Source: Streptomyces canus 299MFChir4.1 (GTDB lineage: Bacteria; Actinomycetota; Actinomycetes; Streptomycetales; Streptomycetaceae). Taken from it: DNA of 57,520 nt. The notes beneath the pieces were generated by a model. The model was not told where the DNA came from and made no database searches. It saw nothing but the letters and a program-made list of their open reading frames with translations. This document shows, one piece after another, positions 8,993-16,702 of the stretch. The position numbers were made by a program, and so were the translations under genes. The first letter of the stretch is position 1. Each line of letters starts with the position of its first letter. The stretch spans positions 322,394-379,913 of the forward strand of contig NZ_KB911586.1 of the NCBI RefSeq assembly GCF_000383615.1, in the 5' to 3' direction.

Positions 8993-9411
8993 GCGAAGCT
9001 CCACTTTCTGTTGAGCACGAACTGGAGCGCCAGGACCAGCGGCAGCGAAGCCGCCTTGATCATGTTGGCGTCGATCCCCAGGCCGTCGGTGAAGGCGAGG
9101 AAGAGCAGGTTCGTCAGGGCGATGCCGGTCAGGCCGACGGCGTAGAACCGCAGGAAGCGCACGACGAGGCGGTCGCGGCGCTCGAAGGTGAACCGTGCGT
9201 TGAGCACGAAGTTGTTGGCGATGCCGAGCGTGGTGCTGATCGCGTTGGCGAACTGCTCGTTCATCCCGGCCGCGTTGTGCAGCAGCAGGAAGACGACGAG
9301 GTCGAGGACGACCCCGCTGCCGCCTATCAGGGTGTAGCTGAGCAGCTGCCGGGACAGCCGTCGCCGGGCCGGAGCGGTGCCGGTCGCGGTCGACGTGGTG
9401 TCAGCGCTCAC
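8989..9411 (-). CDS. GtrA family membrane protein (lipid-linked sugar flippase-like)
   Basis: 140 residues with four hydrophobic helices and the GtrA signature LLSYTLIGGSGVVLDLVVFL, FANAISTTLGIANNFVLNARFTF near the middle. GtrA proteins are thought to move polyprenyl-phosphate-linked sugars across the membrane with a GtrB-type GT2 partner, which is the upstream gene (9467-10423). The GTG start at 9411 would have overlapped the partner's ancestral stop (9401-9403), so the pair were originally translationally coupled. Confidence 0.9.
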   Translation of the reverse strand: MSADTTSTATGTAPARRRLSRQLLSYTLIGGSGVVLDLVVFLLLHNAAGMNEQFANAISTTLGIANNFVLNARFTFERRDRLVVRFLRFYAVGLTGIALTNLLFLAFTDGLGIDANMIKAASLPLVLALQFVLNRKWSFA

Positions 9412-9469
9412 CGTCGCCGCCGATCACGTCGCGCACCAGATACAGCGGCCTGCCCTGCGCCTCGCTTTA
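9401..9469 (-). pseudogene. Severed C-terminal tail of the upstream GT2 gene
   Basis: In the same frame as the GT2 gene, the 21 codons after the TAA (9467-9469) encode SEAQGRPLYLVRDVIGG and a few more residues, ending at TGA 9401-9403. The frame is undamaged and the sequence is typical of the tail of this family, so the stop is a recent single change or a base-call error. Confidence 0.75.
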
Positions 9470-10423
9470 GATGCGCCCGATGTACGCGCCGATGACGCCG
9501 AGGGACAGCATCTGCGTGCCGCCCAGGAACAGCACGACGCACATCATCATCGTCCAGCCGGAGACGGTGATGTCGGGGCGGAAGAACTTCATCGCGAGCG
9601 CGTAGAGAATGCCGAGCAGTGACAGCACGAGGACCACGAAGCCGAGCCGGGTGATCATCTTCAGCGGGGCGGTGGAGAAGCTGGTCATGCCGTCGATCGC
9701 GAGGCGGGCCATCTTGCGCAGCGGGTACTTCGTCTCGCCCGCGAAGCGTTCGTCGCGGTCGAAGGACACCTCGGTCTGCCGGTAGCCCATCGAGGCGACG
9801 ATCCCGCGGACGAAGCGGCTGCGCTCCCGGTACTTGCGCAGCTCGTCCGCGACCCGCCGGTCAAGGAGGCGGAAGTCCCCGGTGTCCAGCGGGATGTCCA
9901 CGTCGGTGGAGGAGCGCAGGACCCGGTAGTAGAGGTGGGCGGTGGCCCGCTTGAACGCGGTGTCCTGGCGGGAGCGCCGGCGGGCGTGCACGATCTCGGC
10001 ACCCTCCCGCCAGGCGTCCACCAGCTCCAGGCTGACCCGCGGCGGATCCTGCAGATCGGTGTCCATCACGATCACCGCGTCGCCCAGGGCGACGTCGAGG
10101 CCCGCGGTGATGGCGATCTGGTGCCCGAAGTTGCGCGCGAAGTCGACGACGCGGACCCGCTCGTCGTTCTTGGCGAGGTCCTTCAGGATCGCCAGGGAGC
10201 CGTCGCCGGAGCCGTCGTTTACGTACACCAACTCGTAGTCGAACTCAGGGCGTTCACCGAGCGCCGTGGCCAGCTCGGTGTGGAACGCCTTGATGCCGTC
10301 TTCCTCGTTGTAGACCGGGAGGACGTACGAGACGAGGGAGCGGCGAACGGGCTCCGGCCCCGGTGGCGTCAGCTCTGCCGGGACGACATCGGGTATTCGC
10401 GGTCGAATGTCCTGCTGGGGCAT
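9467..10423 (-). CDS. GT2 glycosyltransferase, GtrB/DPM1-like, C-terminally truncated by a TAA codon
   Basis: A 318-residue polyprenyl-phosphate glycosyltransferase: N-terminal GT2 fold (YVLPVYNEEDG, YVNDGSGDGS, DxD-type MDTDLQDPP at about residue 115) and two C-terminal transmembrane helices. It would make a polyprenyl-phosphate sugar for GtrA to flip and the GT-C protein to use. The frame is cut by TAA at 9467-9469 right after YIGRI; related proteins normally continue (Y)SEAQGRPLYLV, and exactly that continues in frame to a TGA at 9401-9403. So a tyrosine codon appears to have become TAA, costing 22 residues after the last membrane helix. The core enzyme may still work. Two PHO-like units (10441-10462) lie directly upstream. 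Confidence 0.85.
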   Translation of the reverse strand: MPQQDIRPRIPDVVPAELTPPGPEPVRRSLVSYVLPVYNEEDGIKAFHTELATALGERPEFDYELVYVNDGSGDGSLAILKDLAKNDERVRVVDFARNFGHQIAITAGLDVALGDAVIVMDTDLQDPPRVSLELVDAWREGAEIVHARRRSRQDTAFKRATAHLYYRVLRSSTDVDIPLDTGDFRLLDRRVADELRKYRERSRFVRGIVASMGYRQTEVSFDRDERFAGETKYPLRKMARLAIDGMTSFSTAPLKMITRLGFVVLVLSLLGILYALAMKFFRPDITVSGWTMMMCVVLFLGGTQMLSLGVIGAYIGRI

Positions 10424-10440
10424 TCGGAGAAGCTATGGAA

Positions 10441-10473
10441 GGTCTGTGAACTTCCGCCGAACTGGCCGTGGCC
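10441..10473 (-). promoter_or_regulatory. PHO-box-like direct repeats upstream of the GT2 gene
   Basis: On the minus strand, 11-nt units read GTTCGGCGGAA (10462-10452) and GTTCACAGACC (10451-10441), with a weaker GGCCAC unit just before (10473-10463). The phase is exactly 11 nt and GTTCACA is close to the core of Streptomyces PhoP direct repeats. The array ends 18 bp before the ATG at 10423. Confidence 0.5.
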
Positions 10474-10490
10474 GGAAGCCGTCCGCACTG

Positions 10491-11333
10491 TCAATCGTTG
10501 GGCGTGAAGAGCAGGTTCCGTGTCTTGGGCGGCCGGGGCGCGTACCACGGGACGAGTGTGCCGTCGTCCTCGGTGATCCAGTGGCAGTCGTAGCCGAGAG
10601 GGTCGAACTCGGCGAGGAGGATCTGCATGTCGGCGTCCCGCAGCGCTTCCAGCAGCACGGTCGGCCGGTCGCGCTTGAGCACCTGGCGGGCCCCCTTGAG
10701 GACCGACAGCTCGTGACCCTCGACGTCGATCTTCACGAGGTCCAGCCTGGTCTCGGCGAACACCTCGTCGAGGCACACCAGCCGGATCCGCTTCTGCTCG
10801 GCGTCGGCGGCACCGCCCTCCAGGGTCGACCCCGTGGACAGGAGGTTGCCCGCGAAGCGGACGCTGATCTCGGCCCAGCCCGCCTCGCCGGACACGCCCG
10901 CCTGGTGGAGCTTGACGTTCTGGGCGGTGTTCGACCGCACGTTCACCGAAAGGCGGGCGTGGATCTGGTCCACGGGCTCGAAGGAGTGGACCTTCGCCTT
11001 CGGGTTGCCGAGGGCGGCGATCATCGAGAAGTAGCCGACGTGCGCCCCGACATCGGCGATCGTCGTGCTCTTCGCGGCGAGCCGGGACCAGGTGGCGAGG
11101 CTGCCGGGCTCATAGCCGAACCGGCCGTTCCACAGCGTGTCCAGAGCGACCGCCTCGTCATTCACGCAGAACATCACGAAGGGCGGGCAATAAGGGGAGT
11201 CGATCTCCACATAGCCGCGAAAAGGAAACTTTTTCCGATGGGCACGGATGATGTCGCTGGTGGCGACCGGCCGGACGGATGGTGCGTGCGCCAGCATGCG
11301 GGCGTTGGCTTCTTCGAGCTGGGGGATACGCAT
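10491..11333 (-). CDS. FkbM family methyltransferase
   Basis: A 280-residue SAM-dependent methyltransferase of the FkbM family, which O-methylates sugars and polyketides. Visible features are the SAM loop IADVGAHVGYFSMIAA at about residues 92-107, FEPVDQIHARLSVNV just after, and the family C-terminal signature LVKIDVEGHELSVLKGA. ATG 11333 is the only sensible start, although its SD is weak (GCGGG directly before). It follows the polysialyltransferase gene by 134 bp, and that gap carries PHO-like repeats, so it may have its own promoter. Methylation of the polymer sugar is inferred from the neighbourhood. Confidence 0.88.
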   Translation of the reverse strand: MRIPQLEEANARMLAHAPSVRPVATSDIIRAHRKKFPFRGYVEIDSPYCPPFVMFCVNDEAVALDTLWNGRFGYEPGSLATWSRLAAKSTTIADVGAHVGYFSMIAALGNPKAKVHSFEPVDQIHARLSVNVRSNTAQNVKLHQAGVSGEAGWAEISVRFAGNLLSTGSTLEGGAADAEQKRIRLVCLDEVFAETRLDLVKIDVEGHELSVLKGARQVLKRDRPTVLLEALRDADMQILLAEFDPLGYDCHWITEDDGTLVPWYAPRPPKTRNLLFTPND

Positions 11334-11438
11334 CCCGCGATGGTAGGGGTGCCGTGTGGACTTGTCATAGGTTCCGCACACCGCGAAAAGGCCAGGCCAT
11401 GAGCGTATGACCTGGTCTTTCACGAAGGGTCGCGCACG

Positions 11439-11482
11439 CGTTTCCCGTGGTTCACCCAGTGTTTCGCCTAGCGTTTCACAGC
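11439..11482. promoter_or_regulatory. Four-unit PHO-box-like 11-nt repeat array upstream of the FkbM gene
   Basis: Units begin at 11439, 11450, 11461 and 11472, exactly 11 nt apart: C-GTTTCCC type, GTTCACCCAGT, GTTTCGCCTAG and C-GTTTCAC type. This matches the tandem 11-nt architecture of Streptomyces PhoP operators. The array overlaps the last codons of the polysialyltransferase gene (stop 11468-11470), and the FkbM gene starts about 106 bp further on. Confidence 0.55.
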
Positions 11483-12817
11483 CTTCTTGAACGCTCGCGC
11501 CCGCCGCACCACACGGCGCGCGGTGGAACTGCGCGGCAGGAACGTCAGCCGCTCCGGAATTCCGCCCGGCAGCCCCAGCGACGTCAGGCGCTTCTTCCGG
11601 AAATAGCGGCGGGTACGCGGGCCGAAGTGCTGGGAGAGAAAGCGTTCCGCGGCCGGGCGCAGCGACGGGTAGATCTGCGGCTGCAGGGTGAAACCGAGCG
11701 CGGTGATCAGGGCGTTGAGGAGGTCCCCGGGAACGGCCTCCTGCCCCTCTCGGCCCTCCAGGTCCGGCAGCACCGCGTCGGCCAGCACCACCGGGACCCG
11801 GTTGCTGTTCTGGTACGGCGTCAGCCGCTCCAGGAGCAGCTCGGTGCCGACTCGGGCGGCCGGCAGGTCGTAGAGGGCGGAGGCCGTGAACAGCGCGGTG
11901 GAGAAGCAGCCGACGACCAGCGCGGGCCGGGCCTTGGCGAACAGCACCTCGGCGAGCACCGGGGTGTCGAGGACGGTGAGGTCCACGCCGAGCTTCTCGG
12001 CCTCGGCCTCCAGCGCCCGGCTGTAGCGGGCCGGTGCGCTGGGGTGCGGCTTGAACACGACCGAGCGGTGCCCGCCGGCGACCGCGCCCTTCAGCATCCG
12101 TACGTGCAGGTCCTCCTCCTCCGCGGGGGAGAGGATGTCCAGCGCCGAGAGGTACTGGCCGAGCAGGAGCGCCGCGTTGTCCGGCAGGGGCGGCAACCCC
12201 TCCACGGCGGCGGTCAGTTCGCCCATCGCCTTCAGGAACGCGGACGTCGGCACCACGACCGGCGGTACGTCGAACTCGGTCAGCAGCATCGGCGTCAGGC
12301 CCGCCACCAGGTCCAGGTGGAGCAGGCGGCGCACCCGCGTGCCGACCAGCGGGTCGAGCTTGTTGCGGGTGGGGCCGTAGCTCATCAGGCCGTCGGCGTA
12401 GACGTCGACGGGGGCACCGGTGAAGATCTGGGCGACGGTGAGCGCGGGGGCGACCTGGATGGACTCCAGGACCAGTTCGACACGGTCCTCGCCGAGGCCC
12501 CACAGCAGCCGCAGGTAGCGCTCGAAGAGGGGGATGTCGTCCGGGCGGGGCGTCCAGGAGCCCGGGTGGAAGGGGCGGATCGCCTCGTTCCAGGACAGCA
12601 CCTCGTCGAAGTGGTCGCGCAGCGGTGCGAAGCCCGGCATCTCGTCCAGCGGCGTCGAGGTCTCTGGTGTCGCCGTGTTGTTGAACACCAGCAGCACCCG
12701 GCGCTCGGGCTCCTCGAAGAGGTCGGAGTCGATCGCGGCGGCCAGGGTGACCGCGCCGTACAGCGTGGAAGCGCAGAAGATCTGGGTCGTTTTGCGGGAG
12801 CTGGTCGTGGACATCAC
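11468..12817 (-). CDS. Polysialyltransferase-family protein (PF07388-like)
   Basis: A 449-residue protein of the bacterial alpha-2,8-polysialyltransferase-like family (GT-B-type fold). Family-like segments are CASTLYGAVTLAAAI at the N-terminus, VFKPHPSAP (about residues 255-263; His-Pro pair) and LVVGCFSTALFTASAL (about 300-315; Ser/Thr near the CMP site). Members add nonulosonic acids repeatedly from CMP-sugars, and the CMP-sugar pathway is encoded nearby. The start is GTG 12817 (ATG 12814 also possible) with GAAGG upstream; the start overlaps the GT2 stop (12814-12816), so the two are co-translated. A basic C-terminal tail (RRVVRRARAFKKAVKR) suggests membrane association. Confidence 0.78.
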   Translation of the reverse strand: MMSTTSSRKTTQIFCASTLYGAVTLAAAIDSDLFEEPERRVLLVFNNTATPETSTPLDEMPGFAPLRDHFDEVLSWNEAIRPFHPGSWTPRPDDIPLFERYLRLLWGLGEDRVELVLESIQVAPALTVAQIFTGAPVDVYADGLMSYGPTRNKLDPLVGTRVRRLLHLDLVAGLTPMLLTEFDVPPVVVPTSAFLKAMGELTAAVEGLPPLPDNAALLLGQYLSALDILSPAEEEDLHVRMLKGAVAGGHRSVVFKPHPSAPARYSRALEAEAEKLGVDLTVLDTPVLAEVLFAKARPALVVGCFSTALFTASALYDLPAARVGTELLLERLTPYQNSNRVPVVLADAVLPDLEGREGQEAVPGDLLNALITALGFTLQPQIYPSLRPAAERFLSQHFGPRTRRYFRKKRLTSLGLPGGIPERLTFLPRSSTARRVVRRARAFKKAVKR

Positions 12818-13884
12818 GCGGCCGCCTTCGCAGTCGTGGCCCGCCGCCGCAGCCGCCGCAGCTTGGCGGAGCGGCGCAGGTCCATGGTGTCGAGCACGTC
12901 ACCGAGCATGTCCTGCGGCATCCGCCGTATGGCCGCCGCGCTCATCGCCCGCAGCTGCCTGGCCACGGACGGCTCCCACTTGGACTCGTCGGAGAGATGG
13001 TGGGCGATGATCGCGCAGTAGGTGCGGACCGCCTTGGGCAGCAGCCGGTCGGCGTCCCGGTCCGCCGCCGTCTCCTCGACGACCTGGTCGAAGGCGCGGA
13101 TGAAGTCCAGTTGGCGGGCGTCGCCGATCTGGGTGAGGGAGGAGGCCACCCCGCGCCGGTAGAACACCCCGAGCAGGCTCACCACGGCGAACGACTCGGC
13201 CTCGCGGTGCAGCTTCCAGATCCATGGCCGGTCCTCGGCCGTGCGCAGCCCGTCGGTGAAGTGCAACAGGCCCCGGTCGAGCAGCCGGCGGTGGTAGGCG
13301 CCGGCCCACGCGTACGCGTAGTCCACGGACGTCGAGCGGTCGGCGGGCAGGATCGCGTCCCGCGGGTTCAGCACCTCGTTCCGCCGCCCGATCGGGACCC
13401 GGTGCACGGTCCGGGCGCGCGCCACGGTCTGCACATGGTCGGTGCGGACGAAGTCGCAGCCCAACTCCTCGACGGCGACGACCAGCTGGGTGAGGTAGCC
13501 CGGCGCGAGCCAGTCGTCGCCGTCCAGGAAGGTCAGATACTCGCCGCGCGCCGCGTCCAGGCCGGTGTTGCGCGCGGTGGCGAGCCCCCCGTTCGTCTCG
13601 TGGTGGAGGACCTGCACCTGGGCGACCTTCGAGAGTTCCTCGGCCGCACGGTCGAGAATCGCCGGTGTTTCGTCCTTGGATTTATCGTTGACCAGCACGA
13701 ACTCGAAATCTCGCCGCGCATTCATGCGAAGACTTCGGAGGGTGTCCGGGGCGTATTGCTGCACGTTGTAGAACGGCACGATGACGGAGAGCTTTGGCAC
13801 CCGAGAAACGCTAGAAGGCGGTCCGGCAGCGGAACTTTCCGGCAAGGGGACTGCGGGTGAACTCGATGTGTCGGAACGGTGCAT
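12814..13884 (-). CDS. GT2 family glycosyltransferase (GT-A, EpsJ/WcaA-like)
   Basis: 356 residues. The GT2 core is clear: KLSVIVPFYNVQQYAPDTL from about residue 31, FVLVNDKSKDETPAIL, GGLATARNTGLDAARGEYL, and the FLDGDDW DxD region at about 124-130. A helical C-terminal part follows (TAEDRPWIWKLHREA is the usual acceptor/catalytic ED motif region). It probably initiates or branches the nonulosonate polymer made with the downstream polysialyltransferase. The start is ambiguous: ATG 13884 (GGGAAG about 9 nt upstream) adds a low-complexity Ser/Pro N-terminus, while GTG 13800 starts right at the domain. Confidence 0.85.
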   Translation of the reverse strand: MHRSDTSSSPAVPLPESSAAGPPSSVSRVPKLSVIVPFYNVQQYAPDTLRSLRMNARRDFEFVLVNDKSKDETPAILDRAAEELSKVAQVQVLHHETNGGLATARNTGLDAARGEYLTFLDGDDWLAPGYLTQLVVAVEELGCDFVRTDHVQTVARARTVHRVPIGRRNEVLNPRDAILPADRSTSVDYAYAWAGAYHRRLLDRGLLHFTDGLRTAEDRPWIWKLHREAESFAVVSLLGVFYRRGVASSLTQIGDARQLDFIRAFDQVVEETAADRDADRLLPKAVRTYCAIIAHHLSDESKWEPSVARQLRAMSAAAIRRMPQDMLGDVLDTMDLRRSAKLRRLRRRATTAKAAA

Positions 13885-13914
13885 CCCGTGTACTTCCCGG
13901 TCTTCGGCGGGCCA

Positions 13915-13969
13915 GTTCGGCTCTCGGTGGGCTGTTGTTAACTTTTCGTTGATTCGCGGTTGGGCAGGA
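13915..13969. promoter_or_regulatory. Five-frame PHO-box-like array in a divergent promoter
   Basis: Between the GT2 (minus) and DUF6716 (plus) genes, 11-nt frames start at 13915, 13926, 13937, 13948 and 13959. Four begin GTT (for example GTTAACTTTTC and GTTGATTCGCG) and one begins GGT. This phase-perfect array is the most extended of the four in the cluster and could control both divergent operons. A TAGCGT hexamer (13987-13992) about 7 nt before GTG 13999 suggests a leaderless transcript for the plus-strand gene. Confidence 0.55.
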
Positions 13970-13998
13970 CCTCGAATTTGCTTCCTAGCGTCGTCGTC

Positions 13999-15387
13999 GT
14001 GCCGCCAAGTACACCGAAGTCCCTTCGAATCGCCGTCCTCGCGGACTCCGACACCCGCTGGAAATGGGGTGCGCTGACCGCCGACCGCATAGCCCCGGGC
14101 CCGTCCATGGAAGCCGGACCCCGAGGCGAGGCGCAAGTCGGCCTCGCGCTGGACGGATACCTGCTGCGCGGGCGGGCCACGCCCACCGCACGCCAGCTCG
14201 AAGAGGTCGGCGTGCGCGCGGACTCCCTGCGGGAGGTCACCGCCGTCGAGTTCCTGCGCGCCATGGCCGAGGAGTCGTACGACATCGTCGTGCTGGCCCT
14301 CGTCGGCGGCGGCGTCCAGGCCATGCTGCACGGCCTGGCGCGGCTCTGGGACGGCCTGGAGAATCGGCCCGGACCCAAGAAGCGTCCCGTCGTCGTCACC
14401 GGCTATGTCGGCGTCGTCTACGAGAAGCTCGCCGACGGCCTGCTCCTGCGGCACGGGGCCGACCTGGTCCTCGCCAACTCCCGCCAGGACGCCGAGCGTT
14501 TCCGCGCGCTGTACGAGGGCGTCGGCGCGGATGCCTCGTCGGTCACGGAGGTGGCGCTGCCGTTCCTCGGCGGGGCGGCCTACGAAGGCGAACACGACCC
14601 GTACACCGTGGTGTTCGCGGTCCAGCCCTCGGTGCCGGACAACCGCAGGGACCGCGTGTACCTGCTGGACCGCCTCATCCGGCACGCCCGGCTGCACCCC
14701 GAGCGCGAGGTGCTGCTCAAGCTGCGCTCCAGGCCCGGCGAACACACCACGCACATCGAGGAGTTGCCGTACCAGAAGCTGATCCAGCGGCTCGAACCGC
14801 CGGCCAACTTCCGCCTGGTCTACGGCAACATGGGCGAGGTCCTCGACCGGACCGACCTGCTGGTCACCATCAGCTCCACGGCCGCACTGGAGTCACTGCA
14901 CCGGCGCATCCCCACGGCGGTCCTCACCGACCTGGGCATCCGCGAGGTCCTCGGCAACCACCACTTCGTGGGGTCCGGCTGCCTCGCCTCCTGGGACCAG
15001 CTCGACGCGGGCCACCGGCCGGTGCCCGACGAGGAGTGGGTGGCCCGGCAGGGCGTCGTCGCCGGGGGCACCTCCCAGACGGAGTCTGGGGGAGGCACCT
15101 ACGCCGACGCGTTCGACGCGGCCCGTGAGCGCATCGCCAAGCTGCTGGCCTCGCCCGAGCGGCCCCCGCTGACCCCGTACTACACACCCGTCACCGCCCC
15201 CGGCTACCTCCCGGGCATCCTCGCCCGCCACCACCTCGGCCCCGACGGCACCCCGCTGCCCGGCGCCCCCGCCCACGACAAGGAGCCGGGCCCGGTGCGG
15301 CAGATCGTGCGCCGCGCGGCCCGGGGCGCCTACCGGCACGGGGTGCAGCGCGTGGCTCCGGTGATCCGGCGGATGGGGGAGCTGTGA
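13999..15387 (+). CDS. DUF6716-type putative glycosyltransferase
   Basis: A 462-residue soluble GT-B-like protein of the kind annotated DUF6716 in Streptomyces. LRIAVLADSDTRWKWGAL opens the N-terminal domain; VVVTGYVGVVYEKLADGLL, LLKLRSRPGEHTTH and VTISSTAALESLHRRIP in the C-terminal half resemble the nucleotide-sugar lobe of polysialyl/LPS-type GT-B enzymes. GTG 13999 lacks an SD and sits about 7 nt from a TAGCGT -10, so it may be leaderless. About 12 codons at 15065-15099 are a common Streptomyces palindromic repeat inserted in frame (GGTSQTESGGG). The gene is followed after 35 bp by the CMP-sugar synthetase. Confidence 0.7.
   Translation: MPPSTPKSLRIAVLADSDTRWKWGALTADRIAPGPSMEAGPRGEAQVGLALDGYLLRGRATPTARQLEEVGVRADSLREVTAVEFLRAMAEESYDIVVLALVGGGVQAMLHGLARLWDGLENRPGPKKRPVVVTGYVGVVYEKLADGLLLRHGADLVLANSRQDAERFRALYEGVGADASSVTEVALPFLGGAAYEGEHDPYTVVFAVQPSVPDNRRDRVYLLDRLIRHARLHPEREVLLKLRSRPGEHTTHIEELPYQKLIQRLEPPANFRLVYGNMGEVLDRTDLLVTISSTAALESLHRRIPTAVLTDLGIREVLGNHHFVGSGCLASWDQLDAGHRPVPDEEWVARQGVVAGGTSQTESGGGTYADAFDAARERIAKLLASPERPPLTPYYTPVTAPGYLPGILARHHLGPDGTPLPGAPAHDKEPGPVRQIVRRAARGAYRHGVQRVAPVIRRMGEL
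15065..15099. repeat. Small palindromic repeat inside the DUF6716 coding region
   Basis: CTCCCAGAC and GTCTGGG arms around GGA, flanked by GGGGGCAC and GGAGGCACC. This hairpin-forming sequence is recognisable as a frequent Streptomyces intergenic repeat; here it lies within a reading frame and keeps it open. Confidence 0.6.
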
Positions 15388-15422
15388 CCACCTTCCGGAG
15401 CCCTTTCCAAGGAGCTGAACCC

Positions 15423-16688
15423 ATGTCCCACCCGCAAGCGGGCCAAGGCGTCTCCATGCGCCGCGTGCTCGCGGTGATTCCCGCGCGCGGCGGCTCCAAG
15501 GGCGTGCCCGCGAAGAACCTCGCCCCGGTCGGCGGGGTGCCCCTGGTGGCGCGAGCCGTGCGCGAGTGCCGGGCCTCCCGCCTGGTGACCGACGTGGTGG
15601 TCTCCACCGACGACCAGGCCATCGCTGCGGCGGCCCGCTCGGCCGGTGCCGAGGTCGTGCTGCGGCCCGCCGCCATCGCCGGCGACACCGCCACCTCCGA
15701 GGCCGCCGTCCTGCACGCCGTGGACGCCCACGAGGCACTGCACGGAGCCACCGTCGACGTGGTGCTCCTCGTGCAGTGCACCAGCCCCTTCATCATCCGC
15801 GAGGACGTGGACGGAGTGGTCGGCGCCATCGTCGACAACGGCGCCGACTCCGCGATGACCGTGGCCCCCTTCCACGGCTTCGTGTGGCGCGACGCGGACG
15901 ACGAGGCCCGCGTCGGCACCGTCGAGGAGGCCGACGCGGCCGTCGGCGGCGGCTACGGCGTCAACCACGACAAGTCCTTCCGCCCGCGCCGCCAGGACCG
16001 CCCCCAGGACTTCCTGGAGACCGGCGCCGTCTACGGCATGGACGCGCCCGGCTTCCGCAAGCACCAGCACCGCTTCTTCGGCCGCACCGAACTGGTCCGC
16101 ACCGACCCCGCGCGCGTGCTGGAGATCGACGACCACCACGAGCTGGCCCGCGCCCGCGCGCTGGCCCCCCTCTTCGACGCGGACCGCCCCGGTTCGCTGC
16201 CTTCCTTCGAGGACGTGGACGCGGTCGTCCTGGACTTCGACGGCACCCAGACCGACGACCGGGTGCTGATCGACGCCGATGGAAAGGAGTTCGTCTCCGT
16301 GCACCGCGGCGACGGACTCGGCATCGCGGCCCTGCGCAACAGCGGCCTGAAGATGCTGATCCTCTCCACGGAGCAGAACCCGGTCGTCGCCGCCCGCGCA
16401 CGGAAGCTGAAGATCCCCGTGCTGCACGGCATCGACCGGAAGGACCTCGCGCTGAAGCAGTGGTGCGAGGAGCAGGGCATCGCGCCCGAGCGCGTGCTCT
16501 ACGTCGGCAACGACGTCAACGACCTCCCGTGCTTCGCCCTCGTGGGCTGGCCCGTGGCGGTCGCGAGCGCCCACGACGTGGTACGCGGCGCCGCCCGTGC
16601 GGTCACCACCGTCCCCGGTGGCGACGGCGCGATCCGAGAGATCGCCAGCTGGATCCTCGGCCCCTCTCTCGACTCCCTCACCAAGTAA
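15423..16688 (+). CDS. neuA: CMP-nonulosonate cytidylyltransferase fused to HAD phosphatase (NeuA/CMAS-like)
   Basis: A bifunctional 421-residue enzyme. The N-terminal half is an acylneuraminate cytidylyltransferase (VIPARGGSKGVPAKNL at about residues 18-33, the CTP-binding signature; VLLVQCTSPF in the middle). The C-terminal half (from about 262) is a KdsC-like HAD phosphatase with DFDGTQTDD (motif 1), ILSTEQN (motif 2) and GNDVNDLPC (motif 4). Vertebrate CMAS has the same two-domain plan. It activates a sialic acid or Kdn as the CMP-sugar, and the HAD domain could first dephosphorylate a 9-phosphate. ATG 15423 is chosen because AAGGAG sits 8 nt upstream; GTG 15384 is in frame but would overlap the previous gene. 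Confidence 0.88.
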   Translation: MSHPQAGQGVSMRRVLAVIPARGGSKGVPAKNLAPVGGVPLVARAVRECRASRLVTDVVVSTDDQAIAAAARSAGAEVVLRPAAIAGDTATSEAAVLHAVDAHEALHGATVDVVLLVQCTSPFIIREDVDGVVGAIVDNGADSAMTVAPFHGFVWRDADDEARVGTVEEADAAVGGGYGVNHDKSFRPRRQDRPQDFLETGAVYGMDAPGFRKHQHRFFGRTELVRTDPARVLEIDDHHELARARALAPLFDADRPGSLPSFEDVDAVVLDFDGTQTDDRVLIDADGKEFVSVHRGDGLGIAALRNSGLKMLILSTEQNPVVAARARKLKIPVLHGIDRKDLALKQWCEEQGIAPERVLYVGNDVNDLPCFALVGWPVAVASAHDVVRGAARAVTTVPGGDGAIREIASWILGPSLDSLTK

Positions 16689-16702
16689 GGAAACTGCCTG
16701 CC

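Noticed and set aside
15330..16574. 414-codon minus-strand frame
   Set aside because: Antisense shadow of the CMP-sugar synthetase gene; no recognisable domain.
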